DNA of 64,000 nucleotides from CAYVHB01 sp964450865 (GCA_964450865.1 CAYVHB010000010.1:30572-94571), one strand, 5' to 3'; counted from the stretch's first letter, positions 31,199 to 41,986 are shown. Numbers and translations are program-made. Notes: a model not told the origin generated them from the sequence alone.

Positions 31199-32356
31199 TC
31201 AGTAGCGCAGGACAGCAAGGGCATCGCTGTCCTCCGGCAGCTGATCGGGCCGGACAGCATAGACTGTGCCGCCTTTCATGAAGACAGATACAGCCGCGAT
31301 ATCGTAGAGGTCGGCCGCGCTGTTGAGCTCATCAGCGGCAGGATTGATCAGTTTTTCGATTTTATCCCCGGCCGGATCATAGATGCCCGGCAGCGTGCCG
31401 TTTTCAGGCAGGAACAGGTCCTGGACGCGGCCATTGTCGGCGGCGATGATGATCTGGCGGATATTGCCGCGGACCCGGTCCGTACCCAGCAGGCCCTGGC
31501 TGTCGGTCCAGGCCTTTTCGCGCAGGCTTTCGTAAAGCGGACTGACAATTCCCCACGCCTGGTTGCGCAGCGTCTCGAGGCCGAGGGTATCCGGTGAACC
31601 GGAGATATGGCGATCCATGATGTGGCGATATTTGCTGGCCTGGCGATAAATGGGGAAGAGGTAGTCAACACAGGCAATGACCAGCGGCAGCGTTTCACCG
31701 CCCAGTTTTTGCCGGAGGGCGGCGTCAATCTGGCGGCAATACTCCTCGATGCGGACTTTTTCAATGTCCTTCATGTTGTCAAAGCCATGAAAGACCGATC
31801 CACCGCTGCCGGCGGCCGAGCCGGCGTGATGCTGCATCTGTTTCTCGGTGGCGTAGGTCTGGAAGATGGCCTGCAATGACTCGGGCATGCCGTCCAGCTG
31901 GACCGGCTTGAGCTGGTAACGGGATCCCTGGAAGACCTTGACCTCAGCCAGGTTGATGGCGAGCAGGATATAGGGTCCGTCGTGGGTCAGCAGCGGGATC
32001 AGGGGCCGGGTGTAGAAACGGTCGGCAATCGTCAGTGATTCGCTGACTTCAATGGGCAGCCGGTAAGTCATGAACTTGGTTGGACTGGCAAACAGGGCCA
32101 GGCCACTCAGCTGGTATTCCCAGAACAAGGCGTCACTGTACAACTCGATGGCCGGCTTGAGAATCTGCTCAATCAGGGGCTGGCGCCAGCCGCGGGCCTT
32201 GAGCTTCTCTTCGGCCAGCTTGACCTGGGCGCGGAGTTTAACCGGTCCCTGACGGGTATCGGCGCCCTCGCGCTGGACGGGCAAGTACATTGAAACACTG
32301 GGCTCGCTGCGGATTTCCATTAAGGCTTTGAGATTATCCCGGTTAAAAAGTTGCAT
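31199..32356 (-). CDS. baeRF-like protein (bacterial relative of peptide-release factor eRF1)
   Basis: 385 residues. Resembles the baeRF group of uncharacterised proteins, distant relatives of archaeal/eukaryotic release factor 1: an N-terminal segment LFNRDNLKALMEIRSEPSVSMYLPV, a central domain with HDGPYILLAINLAEVKVFQGSRY, and a C-terminal region ending with VFMKGGTVYAVRPDQLP. Members are thought to interact with ribosomes, but the role is not established. ATG 32356 is 9 bases after AGGAG; three upstream codons (ATG ATG ATT) are too close to that site. Single-gene unit. Confidence 0.65.
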   Translation of the reverse strand: MQLFNRDNLKALMEIRSEPSVSMYLPVQREGADTRQGPVKLRAQVKLAEEKLKARGWRQPLIEQILKPAIELYSDALFWEYQLSGLALFASPTKFMTYRLPIEVSESLTIADRFYTRPLIPLLTHDGPYILLAINLAEVKVFQGSRYQLKPVQLDGMPESLQAIFQTYATEKQMQHHAGSAAGSGGSVFHGFDNMKDIEKVRIEEYCRQIDAALRQKLGGETLPLVIACVDYLFPIYRQASKYRHIMDRHISGSPDTLGLETLRNQAWGIVSPLYESLREKAWTDSQGLLGTDRVRGNIRQIIIAADNGRVQDLFLPENGTLPGIYDPAGDKIEKLINPAADELNSAADLYDIAAVSVFMKGGTVYAVRPDQLPEDSDALAVLRY

Positions 32357-32594
32357 AATCATCATCTCCTGACTCCGGTTGGCAAACTGTGTGGTAAAAC
32401 GGCAGGGATATGACCCGGTCTTGATTTAATTATAGGCTTGTTGGCAGACGCTTTCAACAGGGCAAAGTGGTACCGGGGGACTGGAGCCGGATCGGATGAG
32501 GGTGAACGGGCCGCGGCCAGGAAGCGACCGGTGCTGTCCTTCGGGCCGGCAGGGATCGGCATCAAAAACAGGCATGGGCAGGCATGGGCCGTTA

Positions 32595-33038
32595 TCAGGG
32601 CTGCCGGGAATCAGCATCCCGGCTCCGGTTATTGCAGTCGTCAGCCAGGTGCGCACGGCACTGCGGACACAGGCCGAAGACGTTGAGCTGATGGCTGGTT
32701 ATCTGGTAGCCGGTGGTCCTTTCCAGCTCGCTCTGCAGGGTGTGCATCGGGCACTGGGCAATAATCTGGCAGGCCTGGCAGCGGGTGCAGATCAGGTAAT
32801 GATGATGCTGCGGCCGGTAGCGTTCATACCGGGCTATGCCATCCAGGAAACGCAGCTGACTGACAATGGCCATGGTACTCAGACGTTCCAGATTGCGGTA
32901 AACGGTTGACAGGGCCATGTTGGCCGCCCGGGCTTGCGGGTGGTCGGCAATGGCTTCAGCCGTCAGGGGCGTGGCTGCCTGATCCAGAATGGCCAGGATG
33001 ATCTTGCGCTGGCGAGTCATGCGGTATGTGTCTTCCAT
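32595..33038 (-). CDS. zur: Fur-family metal regulator, probably Zur
   Basis: 147 residues. N-terminal winged helix (MTRQRKIILAILDQAATPLTAEAIADHP, STVYRNLERL) and C-terminal metal-binding part with HHHYLICTRC and two CxxC pairs (CTRC, CPQC) that bind structural zinc in this family. It is divergent from a zinc-type ABC importer, so zinc-dependent repression is the likely role; Fur or PerR function cannot be excluded from sequence alone. ATG 33038 follows GGAGAG by 10 bases; ATG 33056 is the alternative. Confidence 0.82.
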   Translation of the reverse strand: MEDTYRMTRQRKIILAILDQAATPLTAEAIADHPQARAANMALSTVYRNLERLSTMAIVSQLRFLDGIARYERYRPQHHHYLICTRCQACQIIAQCPMHTLQSELERTTGYQITSHQLNVFGLCPQCRAHLADDCNNRSRDADSRQP

Positions 33039-33065
33039 TGCTGCTGCGCTCTCCATTTCTTACGT

Positions 33066-33095
33066 TTGACAAACTGATTCCTGGCCTATTATAAT
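33066..33095 (+). promoter_or_regulatory. Promoter of the zinc importer operon
   Basis: TTGACA (33066-33071), 18-bp spacer, TATAAT (33090-33095): consensus promoter facing the binding-protein gene. The Zur operator is expected here, but I could not identify a convincing palindrome. Confidence 0.75.
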
Positions 33096-33174
33096 CTTAC
33101 ATGCTAACAATTTGCAACTGGCTGCTTGTGCAAACGATTGAAGGCAGCTGACTCGACAATCTGGAGGCATCATG

Positions 33175-34188
33175 ATGATTGCTCACCACCCGCACCCGCC
33201 GCAAAACCGGCACCCGAAGTGGCAGCTGAACTGGCGCGCGCTTCTGCTCGTGCTCCTGCTGCCGCTGCTGATCCTGCCACTGGCCGCCTGCCAGGCCGGT
33301 GCCCCTGCATCACAACCAGCAGCCGTCTCATCGTCAGCTGCCGCGGATACCTCGAATTCGCAGGCAACCCGACAGCCGGGCGACGCTGATAACCTGACTT
33401 TTGTCACGTCTGTTTATCCCTTGTATGTGGCGGCCCTGAACCTGGCCGAAGGTGTGCCCGGCGTAAAAGTCGAGAATCTCACCGGTACGGTGACCGGCTG
33501 CCTGCACGACTACCAGCTGACACCCCGCAACCTGCAGACCCTGGAAAAAGCCAGTGTCTTTATCGTGAACGGGGCTGGACTGGAGGGCTATCTGGATCAG
33601 CTGGCCCAGACGCAGCCGGATCTGGTCAGAATCGATGCCAGTGAGGGGATTGCCCTGCTGGCTGACAATCCCCATGTCTGGGTGTCAATCTCCCTGATGA
33701 TCCGGCAGGTCGGGACGCTGGCTGCCGGCCTGGCCCGGTTTGATCCGGCTCATGCTGACCAGTATGCCGCCAATGCCGCTGCATATACGGGTAAACTGGA
33801 GCAGCTGCGTACACAGCTGCACGCCCGCCTGGATGCCCTGCCGGCCCGCAACATGATCACGTTCCATGAAGCTTTTCCCTATTTTGCCCAGGAATTCAAT
33901 TTGCAGATTGCCGGCGTTGTCGAGCGTGAGCCCGATTCCCAGCCGAGCGCGGCCGAACTAGCTGAGACCATTGAACTGATTCGCCGCCTGAAGGTCCGGG
34001 CGATATTTGTCGAACCCCAGTATGCGAAAAAGACCGCTGATACCATTGCCCGCGAGACTGGCGCGACGATCTATACCCTGGATCCGGCGGCCAGTGGTCC
34101 CCTTTATGACAAGGATGCCTATCTGCGCATCATGCAGGCCAATGGTGATACCCTGGTGACGGCGCTGGGCGCAGCTGGTGCGCCATGA
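33175..34188 (+). CDS. Zinc/manganese ABC importer binding lipoprotein
   Basis: Cluster A-I metal-binding lipoprotein (ZnuA/AdcA type). The signal peptide ends in lipobox LAAC (Cys39). Metal ligands are visible as histidines in CLHDYQLTP, NPHVWVS and TFHEAFPYFA plus an acidic residue in IFVEPQ. Zinc is the likelier metal because of the neighbouring Zur-like repressor. There is a histidine-rich stretch before the signal helix. ATG 33175 is 7 bases after GGAGG; the adjacent ATG 33172 is equally possible. First gene of a three-gene operon. Confidence 0.9.
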   Translation: MIAHHPHPPQNRHPKWQLNWRALLLVLLLPLLILPLAACQAGAPASQPAAVSSSAAADTSNSQATRQPGDADNLTFVTSVYPLYVAALNLAEGVPGVKVENLTGTVTGCLHDYQLTPRNLQTLEKASVFIVNGAGLEGYLDQLAQTQPDLVRIDASEGIALLADNPHVWVSISLMIRQVGTLAAGLARFDPAHADQYAANAAAYTGKLEQLRTQLHARLDALPARNMITFHEAFPYFAQEFNLQIAGVVEREPDSQPSAAELAETIELIRRLKVRAIFVEPQYAKKTADTIARETGATIYTLDPAASGPLYDKDAYLRIMQANGDTLVTALGAAGAP

Positions 34189-34982
34189 TTGCACCGGAGC
34201 CAGACGCACTGCAAGACCAGCCGCAGCAGGACCGGCCGCAAAAATATCTTCCGGCTAATCACTGGCGTCATCCCCTGCATCACTTGCAAGTGCAGCATCT
34301 CTCGGTCCAGCGCAATGGTCAGCAGATCCTGGATGACATTTCGTTCGACGTGCATTGTGGTGAAATCGTCGCCCTGATCGGGCCTAACGGCGGCGGCAAG
34401 AGCACCTTGCTCAAGGCGATTGTCGGTGAAATTCCGGCGACAGGCCAGATCCTGTTCAGTGATACCCGGGGTCGCCAGTTCCGCCAGCCGCGGATCGGCT
34501 ATGTCATGCAGTCGTTTGAATTTGACCGCCAGGCTCCGCTGACGGTTGCTGATCTGCTCTGCGCCAACCAGAGCCGCTGGCCGGTCTTCCTGGGCCCCCG
34601 CCCGCGTCGCCGGGCCACGGCCAGGGTCCTGCTTGAGCAGGTCGAAGCCGCTCACCTGATCGACAAGCCGCTCGGTACTTTGTCCGGCGGTGAACTGCAG
34701 CGGGTTCTGCTGGCCTTTGCCCTTGAGCCGCTGCCGGATATCCTGCTCCTTGATGAGCCGGTATCAGCGATGGATAAAACCGGACAACGCCTGTTTTATG
34801 AGCTGGTCCTGCATTTGCGCGACCGCTATGATATGCTGATGCTGATTGTGTCCCATGACCTGGAAGTGATCGACACGTTTGCCTCCTCGGTTATTTATAT
34901 CAATCAGAAGATCCTGGCTTCGGGTTCACTGGATTCCATCATGTCCAGCGGCTTGCCGCTGACCGAAGCCCTGGAACGCTGA
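34185..34982 (+). CDS. znuC: Zinc/manganese ABC importer ATPase
   Basis: 265 residues. Walker A GPNGGGKST, signature LSGGELQRVLLA, Walker B ILLLDEP and switch histidine in IVSHDLEV are all intact. An N-terminal extension of about 35 residues rich in Gln and Pro precedes the ATPase domain. Overlaps the binding-protein gene by 4 bases. Confidence 0.9.
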   Translation: MIAPEPDALQDQPQQDRPQKYLPANHWRHPLHHLQVQHLSVQRNGQQILDDISFDVHCGEIVALIGPNGGGKSTLLKAIVGEIPATGQILFSDTRGRQFRQPRIGYVMQSFEFDRQAPLTVADLLCANQSRWPVFLGPRPRRRATARVLLEQVEAAHLIDKPLGTLSGGELQRVLLAFALEPLPDILLLDEPVSAMDKTGQRLFYELVLHLRDRYDMLMLIVSHDLEVIDTFASSVIYINQKILASGSLDSIMSSGLPLTEALER

Positions 34983-35121
34983 ACCACGAACAGACCCGCC
35001 GTAGAAACCAGCAACGCGCGAGTCATTTCCGGCTTGATACCTGTTTCAGGGGAAGCCAGATCAGCCGGACAGCATGGCTGTGTTCCTGACACCCCCGCCA
35101 AGATCAGGAGGAGAATTTATT

Positions 35122-35955
35122 TTGGAATTCTGGTACCATCTGCTTGACCTGCTGCCGCTGGCTGTCTTTCACTATGACTTCATGAAAAATGCCTTGCTGG
35201 GCATTATCCTGATTGCGCCGCTGTTCGGCCTGGCTGGCACGATGGTCATCAACAGCCGGCTTTCCTATTATTCGGATGCCCTCGGTCACTCGGCGCTGGC
35301 CGGTATTGCACTCGGGGCGCTGGTGGGCCTGCGTGATCCAGTCTATGCCCTGATCTTGTTTTCGGTTTTGTTTGGCCTGGGGATCGCCGCGGTCAAGAAT
35401 CAGGGCCGGACTTCAACGGATACCGTGATTGGCATTTTCTCCTCCTCGGCCGTCGCACTCGGTATTGCCCTGCTTTCGCGCAAAGGCGGCTTTGCCCGCT
35501 ATAACAGCTACCTGGTCGGCGACATCCTGGCGATCCAGTCCACAGACCTGCTGCGGCTGGCCCTGGCCCTCGCCGGCCTGATCATTTTCTGGCTGCTTGC
35601 TTTTAATTCATTGCTGATTTTCAGCGTCAATCCGGCGCTGGCCCGCAGCAAGGGTATCCATATCCGCTGGCTGGAAAACATCTTTATGGTGCTGATCGCC
35701 GTGCTCGTCGCCGTGTCCATTCAATGGGTCGGTACCTTGCTGATCAACGCCCTGCTGATCCTGCCGGCCGCGGCGGCACGCAATCTGGCGCGCAATGTCC
35801 GCCAGTTCCACCTGCTGGCCCTGGCCTTCGCCTGGATCTCCGGCATCAGTGGCCTGCTGCTGTCGTTTTATTTTGACATGGCAGCCGGTGCGACGATCGT
35901 CCTGTGCAGTGCCCTGTTATTCGCCCTGACATCCCTGCGGGTCATTCATCACTGA
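35122..35955 (+). CDS. znuB: Zinc/manganese ABC importer permease (ABC-3 family)
   Basis: 277 residues, about eight membrane helices, ABC-3 family. Helix-rich with the conserved stretch SYYSDALGHSALAGIALG and a coupling region near QWVGTLLINALLILPAAAARNLARN. TTG 35122 is the start because AGGAGGAG (35106-35113) ends 8 bases before it. A gap of 139 bp separates it from the ATPase gene. The 3' end overlaps the converging diguanylate cyclase gene by 14 bp. Confidence 0.88.
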   Translation: MEFWYHLLDLLPLAVFHYDFMKNALLGIILIAPLFGLAGTMVINSRLSYYSDALGHSALAGIALGALVGLRDPVYALILFSVLFGLGIAAVKNQGRTSTDTVIGIFSSSAVALGIALLSRKGGFARYNSYLVGDILAIQSTDLLRLALALAGLIIFWLLAFNSLLIFSVNPALARSKGIHIRWLENIFMVLIAVLVAVSIQWVGTLLINALLILPAAAARNLARNVRQFHLLALAFAWISGISGLLLSFYFDMAAGATIVLCSALLFALTSLRVIHH

Positions 35956-37039
35956 GACTGCTGATGAAGCGGTTTTTGCCTTGCTTCTTGGCCTGGTATA
36001 GTCTTTTGTCTGTCTGGGCGATCAGGTCATTGACCGTGCCGCCGAGATATTCGCTGATGCCGCCACTGAAGGTGACTTGCAGGGCCGTCTCGAATTCGAT
36101 CCCGGCGATGCTGGCCTGGATTGCGGCTGCCACCTCGCGCGCCCGGTCTTCCGTGCTGTCCGGCATGATGACCATGAATTCCTCGCCCCCGTAACGGCTG
36201 ACAATGTCGGTCATGCTCACGGCTGACATGATGGCCCGGGCGACCTTGCGGATGACATCGTCACCGAAGAGATGGCCATGCTGGTCATTGATCTGCTTGA
36301 AGTTGTCAATATCCATGATGATCAGCGACAAGGGCATTCCATTCTGGCTGGCATAGTCGATCTGGTCCTGCAACCGGTCAAAGGCCGTCTCGTGATTCAG
36401 CAGCCAGGTCATCTGGTCCAGGCTGACCAGGTGCGTCAGCGCGGCGTTTTTTTCTTCGATCAGTTTATGATCCAGGAAGTTGCGCAGCTTCATGTTGTAA
36501 ATCATTCTGCTGACCAGCCAGGCCAGGATATTGACAACCAGCGTGTTGACACGTAAAACCAGCACGGCTCTATCGTCATGCAGAAAGTATGGCAAAAGTA
36601 AAAAATAGGTCAGATAACCGCTGACCAGGATTAGCAGGACATCCGCGGCATGGATATAGATGGCCGAGCCGATCGCGAAGACGCAGATGACATAGACGTG
36701 GGTGACATCGCCCTGGGGCTGGGCAATCAGGCCGACAGCACAACCGTAAAAAAGAGTCAGGGCCAGGTACATGTCCTGCACCAGACGGGCGGCCAGGGGC
36801 CGGTCGAACAGCTTTTTCAGGTGAACCAGCGTGATCAGGGGGACAAGGAAAACACTGCCGATGATGAAGCCCAGGACGGCTTCGCCGGTGCTGTAAAAGG
36901 TGTCCTCAAAAAAGAGCAGGATGGTTTCGACGGCCAGCATGACCCAGGAAAGCACGAACAGACGCGAGAAATTTTCCTGCAGCATTTCAATTTCCCAGGC
37001 CGCCCGCAAATTTGCCGGAATTATCAATCGCTTGCTCAC
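35942..37039 (-). CDS. Membrane diguanylate cyclase (GGDEF domain)
   Basis: 365 residues. The N-terminal half has about six membrane helices as sensor; the C-terminal half is a GGDEF domain with SRYGGEEF as active site and MDIDNFKQINDQHGH as the metal-binding part, so it probably makes cyclic di-GMP. The usual inhibitory RxxD site five residues before GGEEF reads SMTD, so product inhibition is probably absent. GTG 37039 is the start, 4 bases after AGGAGGT. Monocistronic, facing the zinc operon tail to tail. Confidence 0.9.
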   Translation of the reverse strand: MSKRLIIPANLRAAWEIEMLQENFSRLFVLSWVMLAVETILLFFEDTFYSTGEAVLGFIIGSVFLVPLITLVHLKKLFDRPLAARLVQDMYLALTLFYGCAVGLIAQPQGDVTHVYVICVFAIGSAIYIHAADVLLILVSGYLTYFLLLPYFLHDDRAVLVLRVNTLVVNILAWLVSRMIYNMKLRNFLDHKLIEEKNAALTHLVSLDQMTWLLNHETAFDRLQDQIDYASQNGMPLSLIIMDIDNFKQINDQHGHLFGDDVIRKVARAIMSAVSMTDIVSRYGGEEFMVIMPDSTEDRAREVAAAIQASIAGIEFETALQVTFSGGISEYLGGTVNDLIAQTDKRLYQAKKQGKNRFISSLSDE

Positions 37040-37181
37040 ACAGACCTCCTTGTCAGTTTACGTCATTATAACATGGCCTCTGTCAGCCTCTGAATAATGA
37101 TAAGTAACAAATATACGGCCCGGCACGCCTGGTTTAATTAGCATATTAACGAGGACGCGGATATGGGCGGACATTGAAAAA

Positions 37182-37206
37182 GGCTACTGGCGGATCGCCA
37201 GTAGCC
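37182..37206 (-). terminator. Terminator of the ilvN-ilvC unit
   Basis: 11-bp perfect stem: GGCTACTGGCG (37182-37192), loop GAT, complement to 37206. On the minus strand it is followed by a run of T, and it lies 65 bp after the ilvC stop. Confidence 0.85.
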
Positions 37207-37271
37207 CAATCTTGGAATGCGCCATATCGAGGTTCTTGTTCAGCTTTTTGGAGCCGGACCAGCCGGAACGA

Positions 37272-38273
<1,002 letters not shown>

Positions 38274-38349
38274 GGTTTTCAATCCTCCTGGTGATCATAT
38301 TCTTGTTAGTCTGTCTGGCCGGCATTCTGGCCAGACGCCTGGCAGATCA

Positions 38350-38859
38350 TCAGCCTTCCGGCTGTAATTCAACGTTCATGACCTTGTTGCCGCGTTCGAT
38401 GGCGATCAGGCCGGTGCGGACCAGCTCGAGGATACCATACGGCTCCATCAGGTCGAGCAGGGCCTGGATCTTGTCGGCGTTGCCGCTGAGCTCAATGGTC
38501 AGCGTTGTCGGCGATACATCGACCACGTGACCGCGGAAGATGTCGACAACCTGCAGGACCTCGCTGCGATTGCCGGCGTGGCAGCGTACTTTCAGGAAGA
38601 CCAGCTGCCGGGTGAAATGATCCGACTGCGTCAGGTGCCTGACCAGCAGGACATCGGGCAATTTGTGCAGCTGTTTGGTGATCTGGTCGACCAGTTCATC
38701 GTCCCCCTGCAGGGATATGGTGATTCGCGAGATGGCCGGATTCTGGGTTGTACCGACGGCCAGGCTCTCGATGTTGTACCCCCGACGGGCAAACAAGCTG
38801 GTTACGCGGGTCAGGACACCAGCCCGGTTCTCAACCAGGACAGACAGACATTGTAGCAT
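38350..38859 (-). CDS. ilvN: Acetolactate synthase small (regulatory) subunit
   Basis: 169 residues. The N-terminal ACT domain (LSVLVENRAGVLTRVTSLFARRGYNIESL) binds valine for feedback control, and a C-terminal ACT-like domain follows. RBS GGAGGG before ATG 38859. The catalytic large subunit ilvB is not in the window, so this is an ilvN-ilvC pair. No T-box or leader peptide is visible upstream. Confidence 0.95.
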   Translation of the reverse strand: MLQCLSVLVENRAGVLTRVTSLFARRGYNIESLAVGTTQNPAISRITISLQGDDELVDQITKQLHKLPDVLLVRHLTQSDHFTRQLVFLKVRCHAGNRSEVLQVVDIFRGHVVDVSPTTLTIELSGNADKIQALLDLMEPYGILELVRTGLIAIERGNKVMNVELQPEG

Positions 38860-39121
38860 GTTAACCCTCCTCGACTAAGTGTTTCCCATCAAATTACCAT
38901 GTTTTCGCCGGTTGGGCAACCATTCCCGGGCCGATCAGCCGCTGCCTGGCTGAAGTGGTTGCAAAACGACCAGAAAATATCCGGCAAAAAAGACTGGCCT
39001 CCGCTGCTGGCCGGGCGGCGGAGGTCAGTCCTGGCACACGGGAACGAAATTGTCATCCTGGATGTTGCCAGGCCGGGCTGCATTGCCAGCCCTGGCCTGC
39101 GAAGGATAGCATCCGCTGCGT

Positions 39122-39544
39122 TCAGCGTTTTTTCAGCTGGTCACGAATTTGCTCGAGGAGGACGACTTCAGCTGACTTGGCGGCCGGCGCCGGCGTTTCC
39201 TTGGCTTTCTTGGCATCCATCCGCTCACGCATGTGGTTGATTCCCTTGACAATCAGGAAAATGCAAAGCGCGATGATCAGGAACTGGATCGTAACCTGGA
39301 TCAATTTACCATAGGCGATGGCGACCTCGGGCTTGGTGACTTCACCGTTGGTCATCACAGCCTGGGCCAGGACGATCTTGAGATCGCTGAAGCTGATGCC
39401 GGCGGTGATGAAGCCGATGATCGGCATGATGATGTCATTCACCAGGCTGGTGACGATGGCTCCGAATGCTGCGCCCATGACGACACCGATTGCCAGGTCC
39501 ATGACGTTGCCGCGCAGGATGAACTTCTTAAATTCTTGCCACAT
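39122..39544 (-). CDS. mscL: Large-conductance mechanosensitive channel
   Basis: 140 residues. Opens at high membrane tension to release solutes during osmotic downshock. N-terminal amphipathic helix MWQEFKKFILRGNVMDLAIGVVMGAAFG with TM1, then TM2 around IQFLIIALCIFLIVKG, then a charged C-terminal helix (EQIRDQLKKR). RBS TAGGAGG. A GC-rich hairpin (CAGGCC...GGCCTG, about 39069-39098) lies after its stop. Confidence 0.95.
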   Translation of the reverse strand: MWQEFKKFILRGNVMDLAIGVVMGAAFGAIVTSLVNDIIMPIIGFITAGISFSDLKIVLAQAVMTNGEVTKPEVAIAYGKLIQVTIQFLIIALCIFLIVKGINHMRERMDAKKAKETPAPAAKSAEVVLLEQIRDQLKKR

Positions 39545-39778
39545 GGCGATTCCTCCTAATTCTGAAACAATGCTTGAATGATACTTTAGCCAGGAATAAT
39601 GCCCGTTTGAGGTATAACGCCCGTTCAGGGATCAACGGGCAGGGAAGCGGGGAGCAGGAACTCAGGAGACAGGAATGTGACCGTGTGCAGACTTATTATA
39701 GGCTGTTCTCCCATATCTGACAAATCATACTTTTCGGTCCCGGTCAATTCTTGCCAGTTTTTTATCAATTCTTGCTGA

Positions 39779-39807
39779 TTGACATTTGCATCGGACTGCG
39801 TTATTCA
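39779..39807 (+). promoter_or_regulatory. Probable hppA promoter
   Basis: TTGACA (39779-39784), 17-bp spacer, TATTCA (39802-39807). The -35 is perfect, the -10 weak. It is 49 bp before the hppA start. The rest of the 312-bp gap with mscL holds a small hairpin GCCCGTT/AACGGGC (39619-39640). Confidence 0.55.
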
Positions 39808-39856
39808 TTATTCTGAGGTGCTTTGGCATTCAAAATAATGAAACGGAGATAGCTAA

Positions 39857-41986
39857 ATGGATCAAGATCAACTCGTTCGCAACCTGTTCTATCTCGTCCC
39901 GGTTGGCGCGGTCAGTGCGCTGATCTTTGCCGCTGTGCAGTACCGCAAGGTCATGAAATTTCCCGAGGGCACAGACCGCATGAAGGAAATTGCCGCGGCC
40001 GTCCGCAAGGGCGCCAATGCCTACCTGAAGCGGCAGTACACCGGCGTCGGCCTGTTCTTTGTCGGTATGTTCATCGTCCTGGGTATCATGGCTTTCATGG
40101 GCCTGCTGACCCCGTTCGTGCCCTTTGCTTTCATCACCGGCGGCTTTTTCTCCGGTCTATCCGGCTTTATCGGCATGAAGATCGCCACGGCCGCCAACTC
40201 GCGTACCGCCAACGCGGCGTCCAGCAGCCTGAACAAGGCCCTGCGCGTGGCCTTCTCCTCCGGCGCGGTCATGGGCTTCACCGTTGTCGGCCTGGGCCTG
40301 CTCGACCTCTCGATCTGGTTCTATTTCCTGCGCTTCTTCTACACCGTCGTCCAGCCCATCGCGGACCCGGGGATCATGATCCAGAAAATCACCTCGGCAA
40401 TGCTGACCTTCGGCATGGGCGCCTCCTCGATGGCCCTGTTCGCCCGCGTCGGTGGCGGTATCTTCACCAAGGCTGCTGACGTCGGCGCCGACCTTGTCGG
40501 TAAGGTCGAAGTCGGCATCCCGGAAGATGACCCGCGCAATCCGGCTGTTATCGCTGACAACGTCGGTGACAATGTCGGTGATGTAGCCGGCATGGGCGCC
40601 GACCTCTATGAGTCCTACGTCGGTTCGATCGTTTCCACCGCAGCCCTCGCGGTCTCGGCCGGTTTTGGCTTTGCCGGCGTAGCCGTACCGATGGTTATGG
40701 CCGCGGTTGGCATGCTGGCCTCGATCTTTGGCACCTTCTTTATCCGGACTTCGGAACAGGCCAGCCAGAAGTCGCTGCTCAATGCCCTGCGTAAAGGCAC
40801 CTGGATCTCGGCCGGCCTGATCGCCGTGATCTCCTATTTCCTGATCGTCAACCTGCTGCCCAATAACCAGGGCGTCTACTTTGCCGTCCTGTCCGGCCTG
40901 GTCGCTGGCGTCGCCATCGGCTACTTCACCGAATACTTTACCTCTGATAACTACGGTCCGACCCGCGACCTGGCCAAGACATCGCTGACCGGCCCGGCGA
41001 CCATTATCATTGGCGGTATCTCCCTGGGCATGATGTCGACGGTCATTCCGGTTGTCATCATTGGCATCTCGGTCCTGCTCAGCTTCTACATGTCCAATGG
41101 CGCGACTGACTTCAACAAGGGACTGTTCGGCGTCGGCCTGTCAGCCGTCGGCATGCTCTCGACCCTGGGTATCACCCTGGCTACCGATGCCTACGGCCCG
41201 GTTGCCGACAATGCCGGCGGTATCGCCGAAATGAGCCACCTGCCCAAGGAAGTCCGCGAACGGACCGACGCCCTTGACTCGCTGGGCAATACCACCGCCG
41301 CGACCGGCAAGGGCTTTGCGATCGGTTCAGCCGCGCTGACTGCCCTGGCCCTGATCGCCGCTTATGTCGATGAAATCAAGCTGATCAGTCCGGATTACAA
41401 ATTTGATCTGTCCCTGACCAATCCGCCGGTCCTGATTGGCCTGTTTATCGGCGGCATGCTGCCCTTCATGTTCGCTTCGCTGACCATGAGTGCCGTCGGC
41501 CGGGCCGCCCAGTCGATCGTTGTCGAGGTTCGCCGCCAGTTCAAGGAGATACCCGGCCTGATGGCCGGTCATGGCAAAGCGGATTATGCCCGCTGTGTCG
41601 ACATCTGCACCAAATCCGCCCAGAAGGAAATGGTCATGCCGGCAGCACTGGCGATCATCAGCCCGATTGTCACGGGCCTGTTCCTCGGTGTGAACGGCGT
41701 AGCCGGTATGCTGGCCGGCGCGACCGTCACCGGCTTTGTCCTGGCGATCATGATGGCCAATTCCGGCGGCGCCTGGGATAACGCCAAGAAGCACATTGAA
41801 GGCGGCAAGCACGGCGGCAAGGGCGGCGATCCGCACAAGGCCGCAGTCGTCGGTGATACAGTCGGCGATCCCTTCAAGGATACCTCCGGCCCGTCAATCA
41901 ACATCCTGATCAAGCTGATCTCGATGGTCTCCATCGTCTTTGCCGGCCTGATCCTCAAGATTTCCATTCTTGACAAACTGTTCTGA
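39857..41986 (+). CDS. hppA: Membrane-bound ion-pumping pyrophosphatase, K+-dependent type
   Basis: Hydrolyses PPi and pumps H+ or Na+ across the membrane. 709 residues, about 16 helices. Substrate-binding loops are intact: DVGADLVGKVEVGIPEDDPRNPAVIADNVGDNVGDVAG (described in two parts, residues about 210-245) and the C-terminal KAAVVGDTVGDPFKDTSGPS. The segment GNTTAATGKG has Ala where K+-independent enzymes have Lys, which points to the K+-dependent subclass. The ion pumped cannot be settled here. Together with the PPi-type phosphofructokinase at 44640 it suggests PPi is used as an energy carrier. Confidence 0.96.
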   Translation: MDQDQLVRNLFYLVPVGAVSALIFAAVQYRKVMKFPEGTDRMKEIAAAVRKGANAYLKRQYTGVGLFFVGMFIVLGIMAFMGLLTPFVPFAFITGGFFSGLSGFIGMKIATAANSRTANAASSSLNKALRVAFSSGAVMGFTVVGLGLLDLSIWFYFLRFFYTVVQPIADPGIMIQKITSAMLTFGMGASSMALFARVGGGIFTKAADVGADLVGKVEVGIPEDDPRNPAVIADNVGDNVGDVAGMGADLYESYVGSIVSTAALAVSAGFGFAGVAVPMVMAAVGMLASIFGTFFIRTSEQASQKSLLNALRKGTWISAGLIAVISYFLIVNLLPNNQGVYFAVLSGLVAGVAIGYFTEYFTSDNYGPTRDLAKTSLTGPATIIIGGISLGMMSTVIPVVIIGISVLLSFYMSNGATDFNKGLFGVGLSAVGMLSTLGITLATDAYGPVADNAGGIAEMSHLPKEVRERTDALDSLGNTTAATGKGFAIGSAALTALALIAAYVDEIKLISPDYKFDLSLTNPPVLIGLFIGGMLPFMFASLTMSAVGRAAQSIVVEVRRQFKEIPGLMAGHGKADYARCVDICTKSAQKEMVMPAALAIISPIVTGLFLGVNGVAGMLAGATVTGFVLAIMMANSGGAWDNAKKHIEGGKHGGKGGDPHKAAVVGDTVGDPFKDTSGPSINILIKLISMVSIVFAGLILKISILDKLF

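Noticed and set aside
33057..33171. Possible Zur operator in the divergent region
   Set aside because: I looked for a palindrome such as TAATnATTA or GTTATnnnATAAC and found no convincing one.
38860..39121. Possible T-box leader before ilvN
   Set aside because: No AGGGTGGNACCGCG-type conserved box on the minus strand and no terminator hairpin in the right place.
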